64,000 nucleotides of DNA from CAVTWD01 sp963738325. Its GTDB lineage: Bacteria > Actinomycetota > Acidimicrobiia > Acidimicrobiales > Ilumatobacteraceae. The position numbers and the translations under genes are program-made. Below, in pieces: positions 17,732 through 27,203 of the stretch. The notes beneath the pieces are model-generated. The model searched no databases. It was given only the letters and a program-made list of their open reading frames with translations, and was not told the origin of the DNA. Position 1 is the first letter of the stretch. Every line of letters starts with the position of its first letter. The stretch is from positions 434,001 through 498,000 of the forward strand of contig CAVTWD010000008.1 of NCBI GenBank assembly GCA_963738325.1, written 5' to 3'.

Positions 17732-18634
17732 GTGACCGCCGTGCCCGATACCTCCCCTGATCCACATTCGACGGCGCTCGTTCCCCCGCCGGGCCCGCCC
17801 CGGCCGCCGGGCCGTGAGGTCGAGCTGCCCGGGCGGGGCAACACGTTCGTGCGCGAGGCCTGGGGGCCCCCCGGGGCGCCGGTGCTCATCCTGTTGCACG
17901 GCTGGACGGCGACGGCGGACATCAACTGGTTCACGTCGTACGGGGCCTTGGCCCGGCGCTTCCACATCGTGGCCTTCGACCACCGTGGCCACGGACAGGG
18001 CATCCGGTCGCGCAAGCCCTTGCGGCTGGAGGACTGCGCCGACGATGTCGCCGCGCTGATCGAGGTGCTCGGGTTCGAGCGCGTCCTGCTGGCCGGGTAC
18101 TCGATGGGCGGACCCGTCGCCCAGCTCACCTGGAAGCGCCACCGCGACCGCGTCGCCGGCATGGTGCTGTGCGCCACCGCCCGCCACTTCTCGAGCGGCG
18201 TGCCGGAGGAACGGCTGTGGTTCGTCTCGCTGAACGGGCTGGCCTTGGCCTCACGGCTCAGCCCGGGTCAAGCACGACGGTGGATCTCCGAGCAGTTCCA
18301 GGCCCGCCGAGGCCGCGAGTACGACCCATGGGCCTTCGACCAGGTCCAGGCGCACGACTGGACCGCCGTCTTCGAGGCCGGCCGCGAGCTCGGGCGTTTC
18401 TCGTCGGTCGCCTGGGCCAAGGGGATCAACGTGCCGACGGCGGTCATCGTGACGACGCGGGATCGGCTGGTGCCGGCCCGCCGCCAGCTGCGATTGGCCG
18501 AGTCGATCCCGGGCGCGCGCGCCTTTCCGATCGACGCTGACCACGACGCCTGCGTGGCCGCCGCCGATCGGTTCGTTCCCCTGCTCGTGAGCGCAGCCAC
18601 GTGGGTGGCTGAACGGGCGCGCACGGCGGCGTAG
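17732..18634 (+). CDS. Alpha/beta-hydrolase
   Basis: A 300-residue single-domain alpha/beta-hydrolase. Oxyanion region LLHGWTATADINW, nucleophile elbow GYSMGG (Ser), acid in VTTRDRLVPARR and His in DADHDACV. Ester, lactone or epoxide substrate cannot be told from sequence. The N-terminal 30 residues are Pro-rich and non-conserved. GTG start, co-transcribed with greA. Confidence 0.82.
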   Translation: MTAVPDTSPDPHSTALVPPPGPPRPPGREVELPGRGNTFVREAWGPPGAPVLILLHGWTATADINWFTSYGALARRFHIVAFDHRGHGQGIRSRKPLRLEDCADDVAALIEVLGFERVLLAGYSMGGPVAQLTWKRHRDRVAGMVLCATARHFSSGVPEERLWFVSLNGLALASRLSPGQARRWISEQFQARRGREYDPWAFDQVQAHDWTAVFEAGRELGRFSSVAWAKGINVPTAVIVTTRDRLVPARRQLRLAESIPGARAFPIDADHDACVAAADRFVPLLVSAATWVAERARTAA

Positions 18635-18667
18635 CTCGGCGGCGCCGGGTCTCTGCGACTCGGCGCA

Positions 18668-19192
18668 TCAGCCACCGGCTGGCCGGGCCTCTCGGCGGCA
18701 GCGGGCGGGAACGGGCGCCGGCGGAGGCGCGACCCCCGGGCGGTCCCAGACCCCGAGGAGGGCCTCCATGAGCTGTCCTTCACCGCCGGGGTCCACGACC
18801 ACCGCCGCCCCCTGGAGGCGGATGGCCGAGCAGCGGCGCCCATCCCGGGTGACGACGGTGACGGTGCGGGCCCGGCGGCGCCCGGGATGTTGGCTCGGCC
18901 GCCCGAACCAGGAGCCGGGGTCGTCGGGAGGGAAGGCCCAGCCGTGGGTGAGCAGGGCCAAGGCCTCGACGTCGTCGCCGATGTGGGACACCTCGAGGAG
19001 GTGGTACGCCGAGCCCTCGCCGATGCGGAGCCACGGGACGCGGTCGGTGGCGAGGGCCTCGTCGATCAGGTCGGAGGCGAGGGGTAGCAGCGCGTAGAGG
19101 CCGGCGGGGGTCGTCCAGGTGCCGCGGCGGTCGTGCTCGGCTTCGAGGGAGGTGGCGAGGGAGGCGAGGTGCTCATCGGTGAGCGCAGTCAT
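18668..19192 (-). CDS. Conserved hypothetical protein coupled to the IclR regulator
   Basis: 174 residues from ATG 19192 (alternatively ATG 19201), overlapping the IclR stop by 4 bases (ATGA). Blocks: TDEHLASLATSLEAEHDRRG, GEGSAYHLLEVSHIGDDVEA, LLTHGWAFPPDDPGSWFGRP. The C-terminal 25 residues are Pro/Arg-rich. Not recognised. Strict coupling suggests it works with, or is regulated together with, the leu regulator. Confidence 0.6.
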   Translation of the reverse strand: MTALTDEHLASLATSLEAEHDRRGTWTTPAGLYALLPLASDLIDEALATDRVPWLRIGEGSAYHLLEVSHIGDDVEALALLTHGWAFPPDDPGSWFGRPSQHPGRRRARTVTVVTRDGRRCSAIRLQGAAVVVDPGGEGQLMEALLGVWDRPGVAPPPAPVPARCRREARPAGG

Positions 19193-19893
19193 CGACTGCA
19201 TGTGTGCGCGGGCGAAGGGGAATCGGAAAGGGCGGCCTCGATGGCGAGCGCGGCCCTCACGACGGCCTCGCCGAAGCGGGCCCCGGGATGGCGGCTCAGG
19301 CGTTCGAGCGGCCCCGAAATGCCGACCGCCGCGATCAACCGGCCGTCGCGAGCGTGCACCGGCGCGCTGACCGAGGCGACCCCGGCCTCGCGCTCCTCGG
19401 CGCTCTCGATCCAGGGGGGGCGCCGATTCGGTACCGAATCGGCGTCCCACGCTTCGGAGAGCAGCACCCGGCCGGCGGAGCCTCGGTCGAGGGGCAGGAC
19501 CGCCCCGACAGGCACGATCCAGCGCAACCCGTGCCGGGATTCCAGGGACTCCACGCACACCCGGCGGTCACCCTGGCGGACGAACAGCTGCACGCTTTCC
19601 CCCGTCTCGTCCCGCAAAGCCTCCAGCACGGGCCGGGCCGCCCCCCACAGTGGATGCGCGTCCGCCGCGCGACGGCCCCAGATCACAAGCTGCGGCCCCA
19701 GCGCGAAGCGCCCGTCGGCGTCCCGCGACACGAGCCCGTGCGCCTCCAGGGCGACGGCCAGGCGGTGGGCGGTGGCCCGGGTGAGCCCGGTCGACTTCAC
19801 GAGCTCGGCCAGCGACTGAGGGCGGGCGGCGATCGCCTCGAGGACGACCACGGCCTTGTCCAAGACGCCGACGCCACTTAGCATGTGTTCCAC
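19189..19893 (-). CDS. ndgR-like: IclR-family regulator of leucine genes (NdgR/LtbR-like)
   Basis: 234 residues. N-terminal winged helix-turn-helix (VLEAIAARPQSLAELVKSTG LTRATAHRLAVALEAHGLVS) and a C-terminal effector domain (GESVQLFVRQGDRRVCVESL; VGAVLPLDRGSAGRVLLSEA; GVASVSAPVHARDGRLIAAV). Divergent from leuC, exactly the position of NdgR in Streptomyces and LtbR in Corynebacterium, which control leuCD. The start is GTG 19893 or ATG 19884. A perfect 24-bp palindrome lies inside the coding sequence at 19421-19444. Confidence 0.88.
   Translation of the reverse strand: MEHMLSGVGVLDKAVVVLEAIAARPQSLAELVKSTGLTRATAHRLAVALEAHGLVSRDADGRFALGPQLVIWGRRAADAHPLWGAARPVLEALRDETGESVQLFVRQGDRRVCVESLESRHGLRWIVPVGAVLPLDRGSAGRVLLSEAWDADSVPNRRPPWIESAEEREAGVASVSAPVHARDGRLIAAVGISGPLERLSRHPGARFGEAVVRAALAIEAALSDSPSPAHTCSR
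19421..19444. repeat. Perfect 24-bp palindrome inside the IclR-family gene
   Basis: The 24 bases are exactly self-complementary around GGTACC (left half CGCCGATTCGGT). It lies in the effector domain coding region. Such length is not expected by chance and could be an autoregulatory or structural site, or a member of a repeated palindrome family. Confidence 0.55.
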
Positions 19894-19906
19894 TCAGCAG
19901 GATCGT

Positions 19907-19925
19907 AGTCTCACATTCTGAGACT
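19907..19925. promoter_or_regulatory. Operator-like palindrome between ndgR-like gene and leuC
   Basis: AGTCTCA and TGAGACT form a perfect 7-bp inverted repeat separated by CATTC, 13 bases upstream of the regulator start and 63 before leuC. Placement in the divergent promoter makes it the probable IclR-family binding site. Confidence 0.65.
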
Positions 19926-19988
19926 CCCAGTGGCAGACGACGTCCACGACGCCGGCCACCCACCAAGCCGAGACACGAGGAGCGGCCC

Positions 19989-21395
19989 ATGCCCGAAACC
20001 CTGGCCCAGAAGGTCTGGGATCGCCACGTGGTCCACGCCGCGCCCGGGGCGCCCGACCTCTTGTACATCGACCTGCACCTCGTGCACGAGGTCACCTCGC
20101 CGCAGGCCTTCGACGGTCTCCGCGCCGCCGGGCGCCGGGTGCGCCGACCGGATCTCACCGTGGCGACGGAGGACCACAACGTCCCCACCACCGACCTCGA
20201 CCGGCCCATCGCCGACCCGGTGTCGCGCAAGCAGGTCGAAGTCCTGCGCCGGAACGCGGCCGAGTTCGGCATCACCCTCTACCCGATGGGTGACGCCGGG
20301 CAGGGCATCGTCCACGTCATCGGCCCGGAGCAGGGGCTCACCCAACCGGGGATGACCGTGGTGTGCGGCGACTCGCACACGTCGACCCACGGCGCCTTCG
20401 GCGCGCTCGCCTTCGGCATCGGCACCAGCGAGGTCGAGCACGTGCTCGCCACCCAGACCCTGCCCCAGGCCCGCCCGAAATGGATGGCGGTCACCGTCGA
20501 CGGTGCCCTCCCGGCCGAGGTCACGGCCAAGGACATCATCCTCGCCATCATCGGGACGATCGGCACGGGCGGCGGCATCGGCCACGTCATCGAGTACCGC
20601 GGCGCAGCCTTCCGAGCGCTCTCGATGGAAGGCCGGATGACGGTCTGCAACATGTCGATCGAGGCCGGGGCCCGCGCCGGGCTCATCGCACCCGACGACA
20701 CGGCCTTCTCCTACCTCGAAGGCCGGCGCCACGCGCCGAAGGGCAAGGCGTGGGAGCGGGCCCTCGACGACTGGCGGAGCCTCCATTCCGACGAGGACGC
20801 CCGCTTCGACCGCAGCGTCACGCTGGACGCGCCGTCCCTGCGCCCCTACGTCTCCTGGGGCACCAACCCGAGCCAGGTCGCGCCGATCGACGACGCCGTG
20901 CCCGATCCCGGCGAGCTGGCCGACCCGGCCACGCGCGAGTCGGCGGCCCGGGCGCTCACGTACATGGGGCTCACGCCACGCACCCCCCTCCGCGACATTG
21001 CCGTCGACACCGTGTTCATCGGCTCGTGCACGAACAGCCGCATCGAGGATCTCCGCGTCGCCGCCGCCGTGCTCGACGGCCGGCGCGTGACGGTGAAGCG
21101 AGCGCTGGTCGTGCCGGGCAGCCACGCGGTGAAGGCGCAAGCCGAAGCCGAAGGCCTCGACCGCATCTTCCGCGCCGCCGGCTTCGAATGGCGCGAACCG
21201 GGCTGCTCGATGTGCCTGGCCATGAACCCCGACAAGTTGGAGCCGGGGGAGCGGGCGGCGAGCACCAGCAACCGCAATTTCGAGGGCCGACAGGGGCGCG
21301 GTGGGCGCACCCACCTCGTCTCCCCGGCGATGGCGGCGGCCACCGCGGTGGCCGGCAGGTTCGCGACGCCGGGCGATCTCGACGCCGCCCGTTGA
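19989..21395 (+). CDS. leuC: 3-isopropylmalate dehydratase large subunit
   Basis: 468 residues. Aconitase-family large subunit that isomerises 2- to 3-isopropylmalate with LeuD. [4Fe-4S] ligand cysteines are in FIGSCTNSRIEDLRVAA and EPGCSMCLAMNPDKL. Substrate loops: VCGDSHTSTHGAFGALAFGI and SNRNFEGRQG. GAGGAGCGG lies upstream of the ATG. It forms an operon with leuD, 13 bases apart. Confidence 0.95.
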   Translation: MPETLAQKVWDRHVVHAAPGAPDLLYIDLHLVHEVTSPQAFDGLRAAGRRVRRPDLTVATEDHNVPTTDLDRPIADPVSRKQVEVLRRNAAEFGITLYPMGDAGQGIVHVIGPEQGLTQPGMTVVCGDSHTSTHGAFGALAFGIGTSEVEHVLATQTLPQARPKWMAVTVDGALPAEVTAKDIILAIIGTIGTGGGIGHVIEYRGAAFRALSMEGRMTVCNMSIEAGARAGLIAPDDTAFSYLEGRRHAPKGKAWERALDDWRSLHSDEDARFDRSVTLDAPSLRPYVSWGTNPSQVAPIDDAVPDPGELADPATRESAARALTYMGLTPRTPLRDIAVDTVFIGSCTNSRIEDLRVAAAVLDGRRVTVKRALVVPGSHAVKAQAEAEGLDRIFRAAGFEWREPGCSMCLAMNPDKLEPGERAASTSNRNFEGRQGRGGRTHLVSPAMAAATAVAGRFATPGDLDAAR

Positions 21396-21408
21396 CCGAG
21401 GAGCACCC

Positions 21409-22008
21409 ATGAAAGCCGTGCGCATCCACTCCGGGCGAGCCGTGCCCCTGGCCCGTTCCGATGTCGACACCGACCAGATCATCCCGAGCGACTGGCTGAA
21501 GCAGGTGGAGCGCACTGGCTTCGGCAAGGGCCTGTTCTCCGAGTGGCGCGACGATCGCGACTTCGTCCTCAACGACGAGCGCTTCACCGGAGCCACCGTC
21601 CTCGTGGGCGGTCCCAACTTCGGCACGGGATCGTCTCGAGAGCACGCCGTGTGGGCCATCCAGGACTATGGCTTCGCTGCGGTCATCTCGTCTCGCTTCG
21701 CCGACATCTTCCGCAACAACTGCACCAAGAACGGACTCGTGCCCGCGGAGATCGAGGCGGCCGTCGTCGAGCGCCTTCTTGCGGCGGTCGAGGAAGACCC
21801 GAGCTTGGAGGTGGTGGTCGACGTCGAGCGTGGCGTCGTCGAGGTGCCCGCCCTCGGGATCGAGACCCCCTTCGACCTCGACGAGGCCACCCGTCACCGG
21901 TTCCTGCACGGCCTCGATGACATCGGCCTCACGCTGCAGCTCGACACCGAGATCGGGGCCTACGAGGCGACACGACCGGCCTGGATGCCCGTCGTGGCAC
22001 CCGCCTGA
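21409..22008 (+). CDS. leuD: 3-isopropylmalate dehydratase small subunit
   Basis: 199 residues, the normal size. Swivelling domain that pairs with LeuC: SDVDTDQIIPSDWLKQVERT, VGGPNFGTGSSREHAVWAIQ, ISSRFADIFRNNCTKNGLVP. ATG 21409 follows GAGGAGC. Intact. Confidence 0.95.
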   Translation: MKAVRIHSGRAVPLARSDVDTDQIIPSDWLKQVERTGFGKGLFSEWRDDRDFVLNDERFTGATVLVGGPNFGTGSSREHAVWAIQDYGFAAVISSRFADIFRNNCTKNGLVPAEIEAAVVERLLAAVEEDPSLEVVVDVERGVVEVPALGIETPFDLDEATRHRFLHGLDDIGLTLQLDTEIGAYEATRPAWMPVVAPA

Positions 22009-22037
22009 CGGCCCCGCGCCCTGCCGGGGTGGTTGAC

Positions 22038-22106
22038 ATGAGCGAGCCCACGCTGGCAGCATCGGTGCCGATGACCCGGGACCTGGGCCTCCTCCTTCTC
22101 CGCTAG
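22038..22106 (+). CDS. leuL: leuA leader peptide (ends MTRDLGLLLLR)
   Basis: A 22-codon frame from ATG 22038, or 11 codons from ATG 22071, ending in Leu-Gly-Leu-Leu-Leu-Leu-Arg-stop. The Leu cluster directly precedes two hairpins and leuA. Leader peptides of this type control leuA by attenuation in other actinobacteria. Function is inferred; the codons and hairpins are seen. Confidence 0.78.
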   Translation: MSEPTLAASVPMTRDLGLLLLR

Positions 22107-22130
22107 GCGACCGCCACATATCGCGGTCGC
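22107..22130 (+). promoter_or_regulatory. Pause/antiterminator hairpin of the leuA leader
   Basis: A perfect 8-bp stem, GCGACCGC (22107-22114) with GCGGTCGC (22123-22130), starting at the base after the leader stop codon. A ribosome finishing the peptide would block it. Confidence 0.65.
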
Positions 22131-22132
22131 CG

Positions 22133-22170
22133 AACCTCCTGCGCCGGAAAGGCCAGGAGGTTCTTCCGTT
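22133..22170 (+). terminator. leuA attenuator terminator
   Basis: A 9-bp stem, AACCTCCTG (22133-22141) with CAGGAGGTT (22154-22162), followed by CTTCCGTTTT. It resembles a rho-independent terminator 31 bases before leuA. Read-through would depend on ribosome stalling on the Leu codons. Confidence 0.75.
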
Positions 22171-22200
22171 TTCCGGCCACCTCGAGAGGACCATTCGACC

Positions 22201-23894
22201 ATGCCGCCCCAACCCATCACCCCCAAGCCCATGGCGTTCGACAAGTACCAGCCGTTCGTACCCCTCGCCGGCGGGCTGGCCGATCGCACCTGGCCCAACC
22301 AGCGCACCGCACGAGCTCCCCGCTGGTGCTCGGTCGACTTCCGCGATGGCAACCAGGCCCTCATCGACCCGATGGACCCGGTGCGCAAGCTCCGCATGTT
22401 CGAGTCACTGGTGAAGATGGGGTTCAAGGAGATCGAGGTCGGGTTCCCGTCGGCGAGCCAGCCCGACTTCGACTTCGTGCGCCAGCTCATCGAAGAGGAC
22501 CTGATTCCCGATGACGTCGTCATCCAGGTGCTCACGCAGTGCCGTCCCGAGCTGATCGAGCGGACCTATGAGTGCCTGCGGCGCGCGCCCGGGCCATCGT
22601 GCACTTCTACAACTCGACCTCGATGCTGCAGCGCCGAGTCGTCTTCGGGCTCGACAAGGCGGGCATCACCGACATCGCCGTGAACGCGGCGAAGCTGTGT
22701 CGCAAGCTCGAGCAGACGCTGCGCGGCACGGACGTCTTCTACGAGTACTCACCGGAGAGCTTCACCGGCACCGAGCCTGACTACGCCGTGGAGATCTGCG
22801 AAGCGGTGATGGACGTGATCGAGCCGACGCCCGAGCGGCCGCTCATCATGAACCTGCCGGCGACGGTCGAGATGTACACCCCGAACGTCTACGCGGACGT
22901 GATCGAGTGGTTCCTGCGCACGGTGCGCCACCGCGACCGCGTGTGCCTGTCGCTCCATCCGCACAACGACCGGGGCACAGCCGTGGCCGCGACGGAGCTG
23001 GGCGTGATGGCCGGCGCCGACCGCGTCGAGGGCACGCTCTTCGGCAACGGGGAGCGCACCGGCAACGTCGACATCGTGACGCTCGCGCTCAACCTCTTCA
23101 GCCAAGGCGTCGACCCGCGGCTCGACATCACCGACATCGACGGCCTGCGCCGCGTGGCCGAGTACTGCAACCGCCTGCCGGTGCACCCGCGCCATCCCTA
23201 CGTCGGCGACCTCGTGTACACCGCCTTCTCCGGCTCTCACCAGGACGCCATCAAGAAGGGCATCGACGCCCTCGAGCGTGACTACGCGGTCTGGGAGGTG
23301 CCCTACCTGCCGATCGACCCGAAGCACGTCGGGCGCTCCTACGAGGCGGTCATCCGTGTCAACAGCCAGAGCGGCAAGGGCGGCGTCGCCTACATCATGA
23401 ACACCGAGCACGGCTTCGACCTGCCCCGTCGCCTCCAGATCGAGTTCTCCAAGACCATCCAGTCGATCACCGAGGACACCGGCACCGAGATCTCGCCCAC
23501 GGACATGTGGGTCGCCTTCCAGGACCAGTACGTCCCCGATACGGCTGCGACCCGGCTGGTCTCCCACGAGCTCGCCTCGGGCGAAGGCGACCGCACTCGC
23601 ATCACGGCGCAGCTCGACGTGGACGGCGAGCGGATCACGGTGCACGGCGAAGGCAACGGACCGATCGACGCCTTCGTCCACGGTCTGCGCACACAGCTCG
23701 CGCTCGAGCTCGACGTCGTCGACTACGCGGAACACGCCACCGGATCGGGCGCCGACGCCACGGCCGTCGCCTACGTCGAGACGATCGACGGCGACGGCAC
23801 CACGCGCTGGGGCGTCGGCGTGCACCCGAACATCATCACGGCCTCGTTGCGGGCCGTGGTCAGCGCGGTCGACCGGATCCGCCGCGCCGCCTAG
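22201..23894 (+). CDS. leuA: 2-isopropylmalate synthase, one frameshift
   Basis: About 564 residues after correcting one indel. Committed step of leucine synthesis: acetyl-CoA plus 2-oxoisovalerate. Long actinobacterial form: PRWCSVDFRDGNQALIDPMD, EIEVGFPSASQPDFDFVRQL, then after the break HFYNSTSMLQRRVVFGLDKA, SLHPHNDRGTAVAATELGVM, TLFGNGERTGNVDIVTLALN. The C-terminal regulatory domain ends GVGVHPNIITASLRAVVSAV. The frame breaks near 22585 in a CGCGCCCGGG run, and both sides align perfectly with the family. Leucine feedback inhibition is expected. Confidence 0.93.
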
Positions 23895-23900
23895 CGAGGC

Positions 23901-23927
23901 GGAGGGGGAAGGAGGCCTTCCCCCTCC
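23901..23927 (+). terminator. Terminator hairpin after leuA
   Basis: A perfect 12-bp stem, GGAGGGGGAAGG and CCTTCCCCCTCC with an AGG loop, seven bases past the leuA stop. It has no T tract. It may serve both strands, since a minus-strand remnant ends just beyond it. Confidence 0.75.
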
Positions 23928-23939
23928 GGGGCTAGCAGG

Positions 23940-24150
23940 TCAGGCGCAGATCCAGGCGGGCATCGATGATGCGCAGTGGTTGGCCACGAAGCTGTTGCCG
24001 CTGCCCGAACCGTCCCAGATGATGTCGGCCGGCTTGTCGCCGAAAGCGGTGTTGTCGCGGATCACGTTGCCCTCCGGGTTCGACCCGTCGGGCTTGCCCG
24101 TGATCAACAAGATGCCGCCCGAGTTGAGGGCGTTGCCCTTCTCGTGGTAC
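23940..24150 (-). pseudogene. 3' fragment of a parallel beta-helix protein
   Basis: About 65 codons encode typical right-handed beta-helix rungs: NALNSGGILLITGKPDGSNP, GNVIRDNTAFGDKPADIIWD, GSGNSFVANHC. The rest of such a protein (normally several hundred residues) is absent, since the upstream sequence carries the start of the ferredoxin gene on the other strand. A remnant of a deleted secreted protein. Confidence 0.55.
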
Positions 24151-24252
24151 TCCCTCCTGGAGCCCGCCGTGTCCGCCGGTGAACCCCGCGGCCACGCTGC
24201 GCCTCGGCTCACGGCTGCGGCGAGCGCGGGGCCCTGTGCTAAGCAACCGGTC

Positions 24253-24444
24253 ATGCGCGTGATCGTCGACTTTGACGTGTGCGCGAGCACCGGCTCGTGC
24301 ATGCAGGTGTGCCCCGAGGTCTTCGAGGTGCGCAGCGACGGCTATCTCTACCTGCTGCAGGAGGAGCCGCCTGATTCGTTGCGCGACAAGGTGCAGCAGG
24401 CCGTCGAGCTCTGCCCCACCGGGGCCATCAGCATCGAGGACTGA
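24253..24444 (+). CDS. Single-cluster ferredoxin ([3Fe-4S] type)
   Basis: 63 residues: FDVCASTGSCMQVCPEVFEV and ELCPTGAISIED. The cluster pattern is Cys10-x5-Cys16-x3-Cys20 and Cys54-Pro. The position that would be the second Cys of a [4Fe-4S] site is Thr13, as in P450-partner [3Fe-4S] ferredoxins. Such proteins deliver electrons to cytochromes P450 or Rieske oxygenases, and none is in the window. Intact small gene. Confidence 0.85.
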   Translation: MRVIVDFDVCASTGSCMQVCPEVFEVRSDGYLYLLQEEPPDSLRDKVQQAVELCPTGAISIED

Positions 24445-24459
24445 CGAAACTCGAAGGGC

Positions 24460-24476
24460 GGGAAGGAGACCTTCCC
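24460..24476. terminator. Bidirectional hairpin between ferredoxin gene and serA
   Basis: GGGAAGG and CCTTCCC around AGA form a perfect 7-bp stem between two convergent genes. It overlaps the first base of the serA stop codon. Confidence 0.55.
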
Positions 24477-26044
24477 TAGGCGCCGCGCAAGGGGTGCACC
24501 GACACGATGCCGGGCACGGCGCGCAGCTGGTCCAGCACCTCGCTCGGTACGGGCTCGGTGGTGGCCAGCACCATGAGCGCCGAGCCCGGCACGGCGGCGC
24601 GTCCCACGTCCATGTCGGCGATGTTGATGGCTGCCTCGCCCAACATGGTGCCGACCACGCCGATCATCCCCGGCCGATCGTCGTTGCGCACGACGAGCAT
24701 GTGGGCCGCCGGGGGCACGTCGGTGGTGTGATCGTCGACCATCACGATCCGTAGCTCGCCCCGTCGACCGGCGATGGTGCCCGCCAACGCGTGGTCCCCG
24801 GCCCGCAAGGTGACCAGGTTGACGTAGTCGACCGCGGTGGCGCAAGAGGTCTCCCGCACCTCGAGGCCGTGGTCACGGGCCAGTTGGGGAGCGTTCACGA
24901 ACGTGACCGGCTCGTCGCTGATGCCGCTGAACAGGCCTCGGAGGACCGACAGGGTGAGGATGCGGGTGTCGTAGTCGGCCAGGTCGCCCTCATAGGTGAT
25001 CTCCAAGACCCCGGGCGCGCCCTCCACCAGCGACGCGAACAGCCGCCCGAGACGCTCGGCCAGGGGCAGGAAGGGCCGCACCGTCTCTGACGCCTCGGCC
25101 GCCGAGACGTTCACCGCGAACGGCACGAACTCCCCGGCGAGGGCGAGCAGCACCATCGCCGCGATCGTCTCGCCCGCCTTGTCCTGCGCCTCACGCGTGG
25201 ACGCGCCGAGGTGCGGGGTCACCACCACGTCGTCGAGCGCGAAGAGGGGGGACGAAGTGGTGGGCTCGGCCGCGAAGACATCGAGGGCAGCCCCCGCGAG
25301 CATCCCCTCCCGCACGGCCCACGCCAGCGCCTCCTCGTCGACGATGCCGCCGCGGGCGACGTTCACCAACCGCATGCCCGGCTTCGCCTTCGACAAGAGG
25401 TCCTTGCCGAACAACCCGACCGTGTCGCGCGTCTTGGGCAGGTGGATGGTGACGAAGTCGGCCTCCTCCACCAGGCGTTCGAGCGGGACCAGCTCCACCG
25501 CCATCTGCCGGGCCCGCTCGGCCGAGACGAAGGGGTCGTAGGCCAGCAGCCGCATCCCGAAGGCGAGCGCCCGCTGCGCCACGAGCCGCCCGATGCGGCC
25601 GAGCCCGACGATGCCGAGGGTCTTGTCGGCCAGCTCGACGCCCTCCCAGCGAGAGCGCTCCCAGCGGCCGGCCTTCAACGCCGTGTGCGCCTGCGGCACG
25701 TTGCGGGCCTGGGCGAGGAGGAGCGCCATGGTGTGCTCGGCCGCCGAGACGACGTTGGACTGGGGCGCGTTCACCACCATGACGCCGCGACGGGAGGCGG
25801 CGTCGACGTCGACGTTGTCGAGGCCGATCCCGGCCCGGCCCACGACCACCAGGTCCTTGCCGGCGGCGAGCACCTCGGCGGTCACCTGCGTGGACGATCT
25901 GATGATGAGGGCATGGGCGCCGACCACCGCGTCGAGCAGGCCTGCAGGGTCGAGGCCGAGCCGCACGTCGACCTCATGGCCCGCCGCATCCAGCTCTTCG
26001 AGCCCGCGGGGGGCGATCTCTTCGGTCACGAGGATGCGGGCCAT
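24476..26044 (-). CDS. serA: D-3-phosphoglycerate dehydrogenase
   Basis: 522 residues (or 524 from ATG 26050). First step of serine synthesis. Long form with NAD-binding domain (GIVGLGRIGRLVAQRALAFG), catalytic Arg/Glu/His (NVARGGIVDEEALAWAVREG; TPHLGASTREAQDKAG), an intervening ASB domain and a C-terminal ACT domain (HMLVVRNDDRPGMIGVVGTM) for serine feedback, as in mycobacterial SerA. It follows aspC and the TIM-barrel gene on the minus strand. Confidence 0.94.
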   Translation of the reverse strand: MARILVTEEIAPRGLEELDAAGHEVDVRLGLDPAGLLDAVVGAHALIIRSSTQVTAEVLAAGKDLVVVGRAGIGLDNVDVDAASRRGVMVVNAPQSNVVSAAEHTMALLLAQARNVPQAHTALKAGRWERSRWEGVELADKTLGIVGLGRIGRLVAQRALAFGMRLLAYDPFVSAERARQMAVELVPLERLVEEADFVTIHLPKTRDTVGLFGKDLLSKAKPGMRLVNVARGGIVDEEALAWAVREGMLAGAALDVFAAEPTTSSPLFALDDVVVTPHLGASTREAQDKAGETIAAMVLLALAGEFVPFAVNVSAAEASETVRPFLPLAERLGRLFASLVEGAPGVLEITYEGDLADYDTRILTLSVLRGLFSGISDEPVTFVNAPQLARDHGLEVRETSCATAVDYVNLVTLRAGDHALAGTIAGRRGELRIVMVDDHTTDVPPAAHMLVVRNDDRPGMIGVVGTMLGEAAINIADMDVGRAAVPGSALMVLATTEPVPSEVLDQLRAVPGIVSVHPLRGA

Positions 26045-26088
26045 GGCCATCCAATGCTTCCAGGTGGTTCCCCAAGCCGGCCAGCCGC

Positions 26089-27203
26089 TCAGGGCGCCGG
26101 CGACGGGACTCGGACCGTCGTCGCCGTGGCCGCCGTGGGCGTCGTCGGGTGAACAGTGGTCGTCGTCGGGCGAACGGTGGTCGGCGGGGGCAACGTCGTG
26201 GTGGTCGTCGTCGCGGGCTCGGGCTGTGTCGTCGTCGAGCCGGGCGGAGCCCGCAGCGCTCCGGCCAGGTAGGTGCGCAGCACGCCCCACTGGCCCCCGG
26301 ACATCGTGCGGTAGTCGTAGATCGAGCCGCCGATGGCGTCGGTGTCGGTGAGGGCGCGGAGGAAGTCGGCCACGTCGGCCTCCGAGATGGCGTCGCCGAT
26401 CCCGCCGACGGGATGGACGGCCGCATCGGGCTCACCGAGATGGTCACGCATCCTCCGGACGCTCTCGACGGTGTAGCGGTAGGCGTCCTTCCAGTCCGCA
26501 CGGCGCAGGCTCCAGTACGTCATCGGCAGCCACACGTCGTAGTAGGGGGCGATCTGCTTCCACGGGAAGGCCGGCCAGTACGCGGGGTTCACCACGTCGA
26601 GCTGCACCGCCGGCGGGACGGTGGCGCCGATCACCGCGTCGGGTCCCAGCTCCTCCTTCAATTGCCGCGAGAGATCGACCAGGCGGGCGTTGCGCTGGTT
26701 CACATCGGTGACGTCGGTGACGTCCTCGATGTCGACGGTCACGCCGTCGAAGTGCTGCCCCTTCCATCCGAAGTTGGCGATGGCAAGGAGCCGCTCGAGA
26801 TCCGCGTCGGTGTCGAGGTGCTTCGGGAGGTACCAGCCGACCACCTTCACGCCGCGTCGGTGGGCTCGCTCGAGGAACTGGCCGAGGAGGTCACGGTCGA
26901 CGATGCCCTGTGGGCTCTTGTCGTCGTTGCGAGCGGCCTGGAGGAAGAGGGTCTTCACCCCGAGGTCGGCCATGGCGTCGACGTCCGACGGTGTGACCGT
27001 CGGTAACAGCCCCGGCTTCTGGTACGCCGGGGCGTAGTCGTACACGTCGACCCACGCCCCCAGGCCCTCGTACGGCACCCGATCGAAGGAGCCGCCGCCC
27101 TCCGACGATGTCGACGCGGCCCGCACGGCGACGGCCACCGCCAGCACGCCCACGAGCGCGACGGCCAGGAGCGCGAGGCGAGCCCGCGCGCCACCAGGGA
27201 CGG

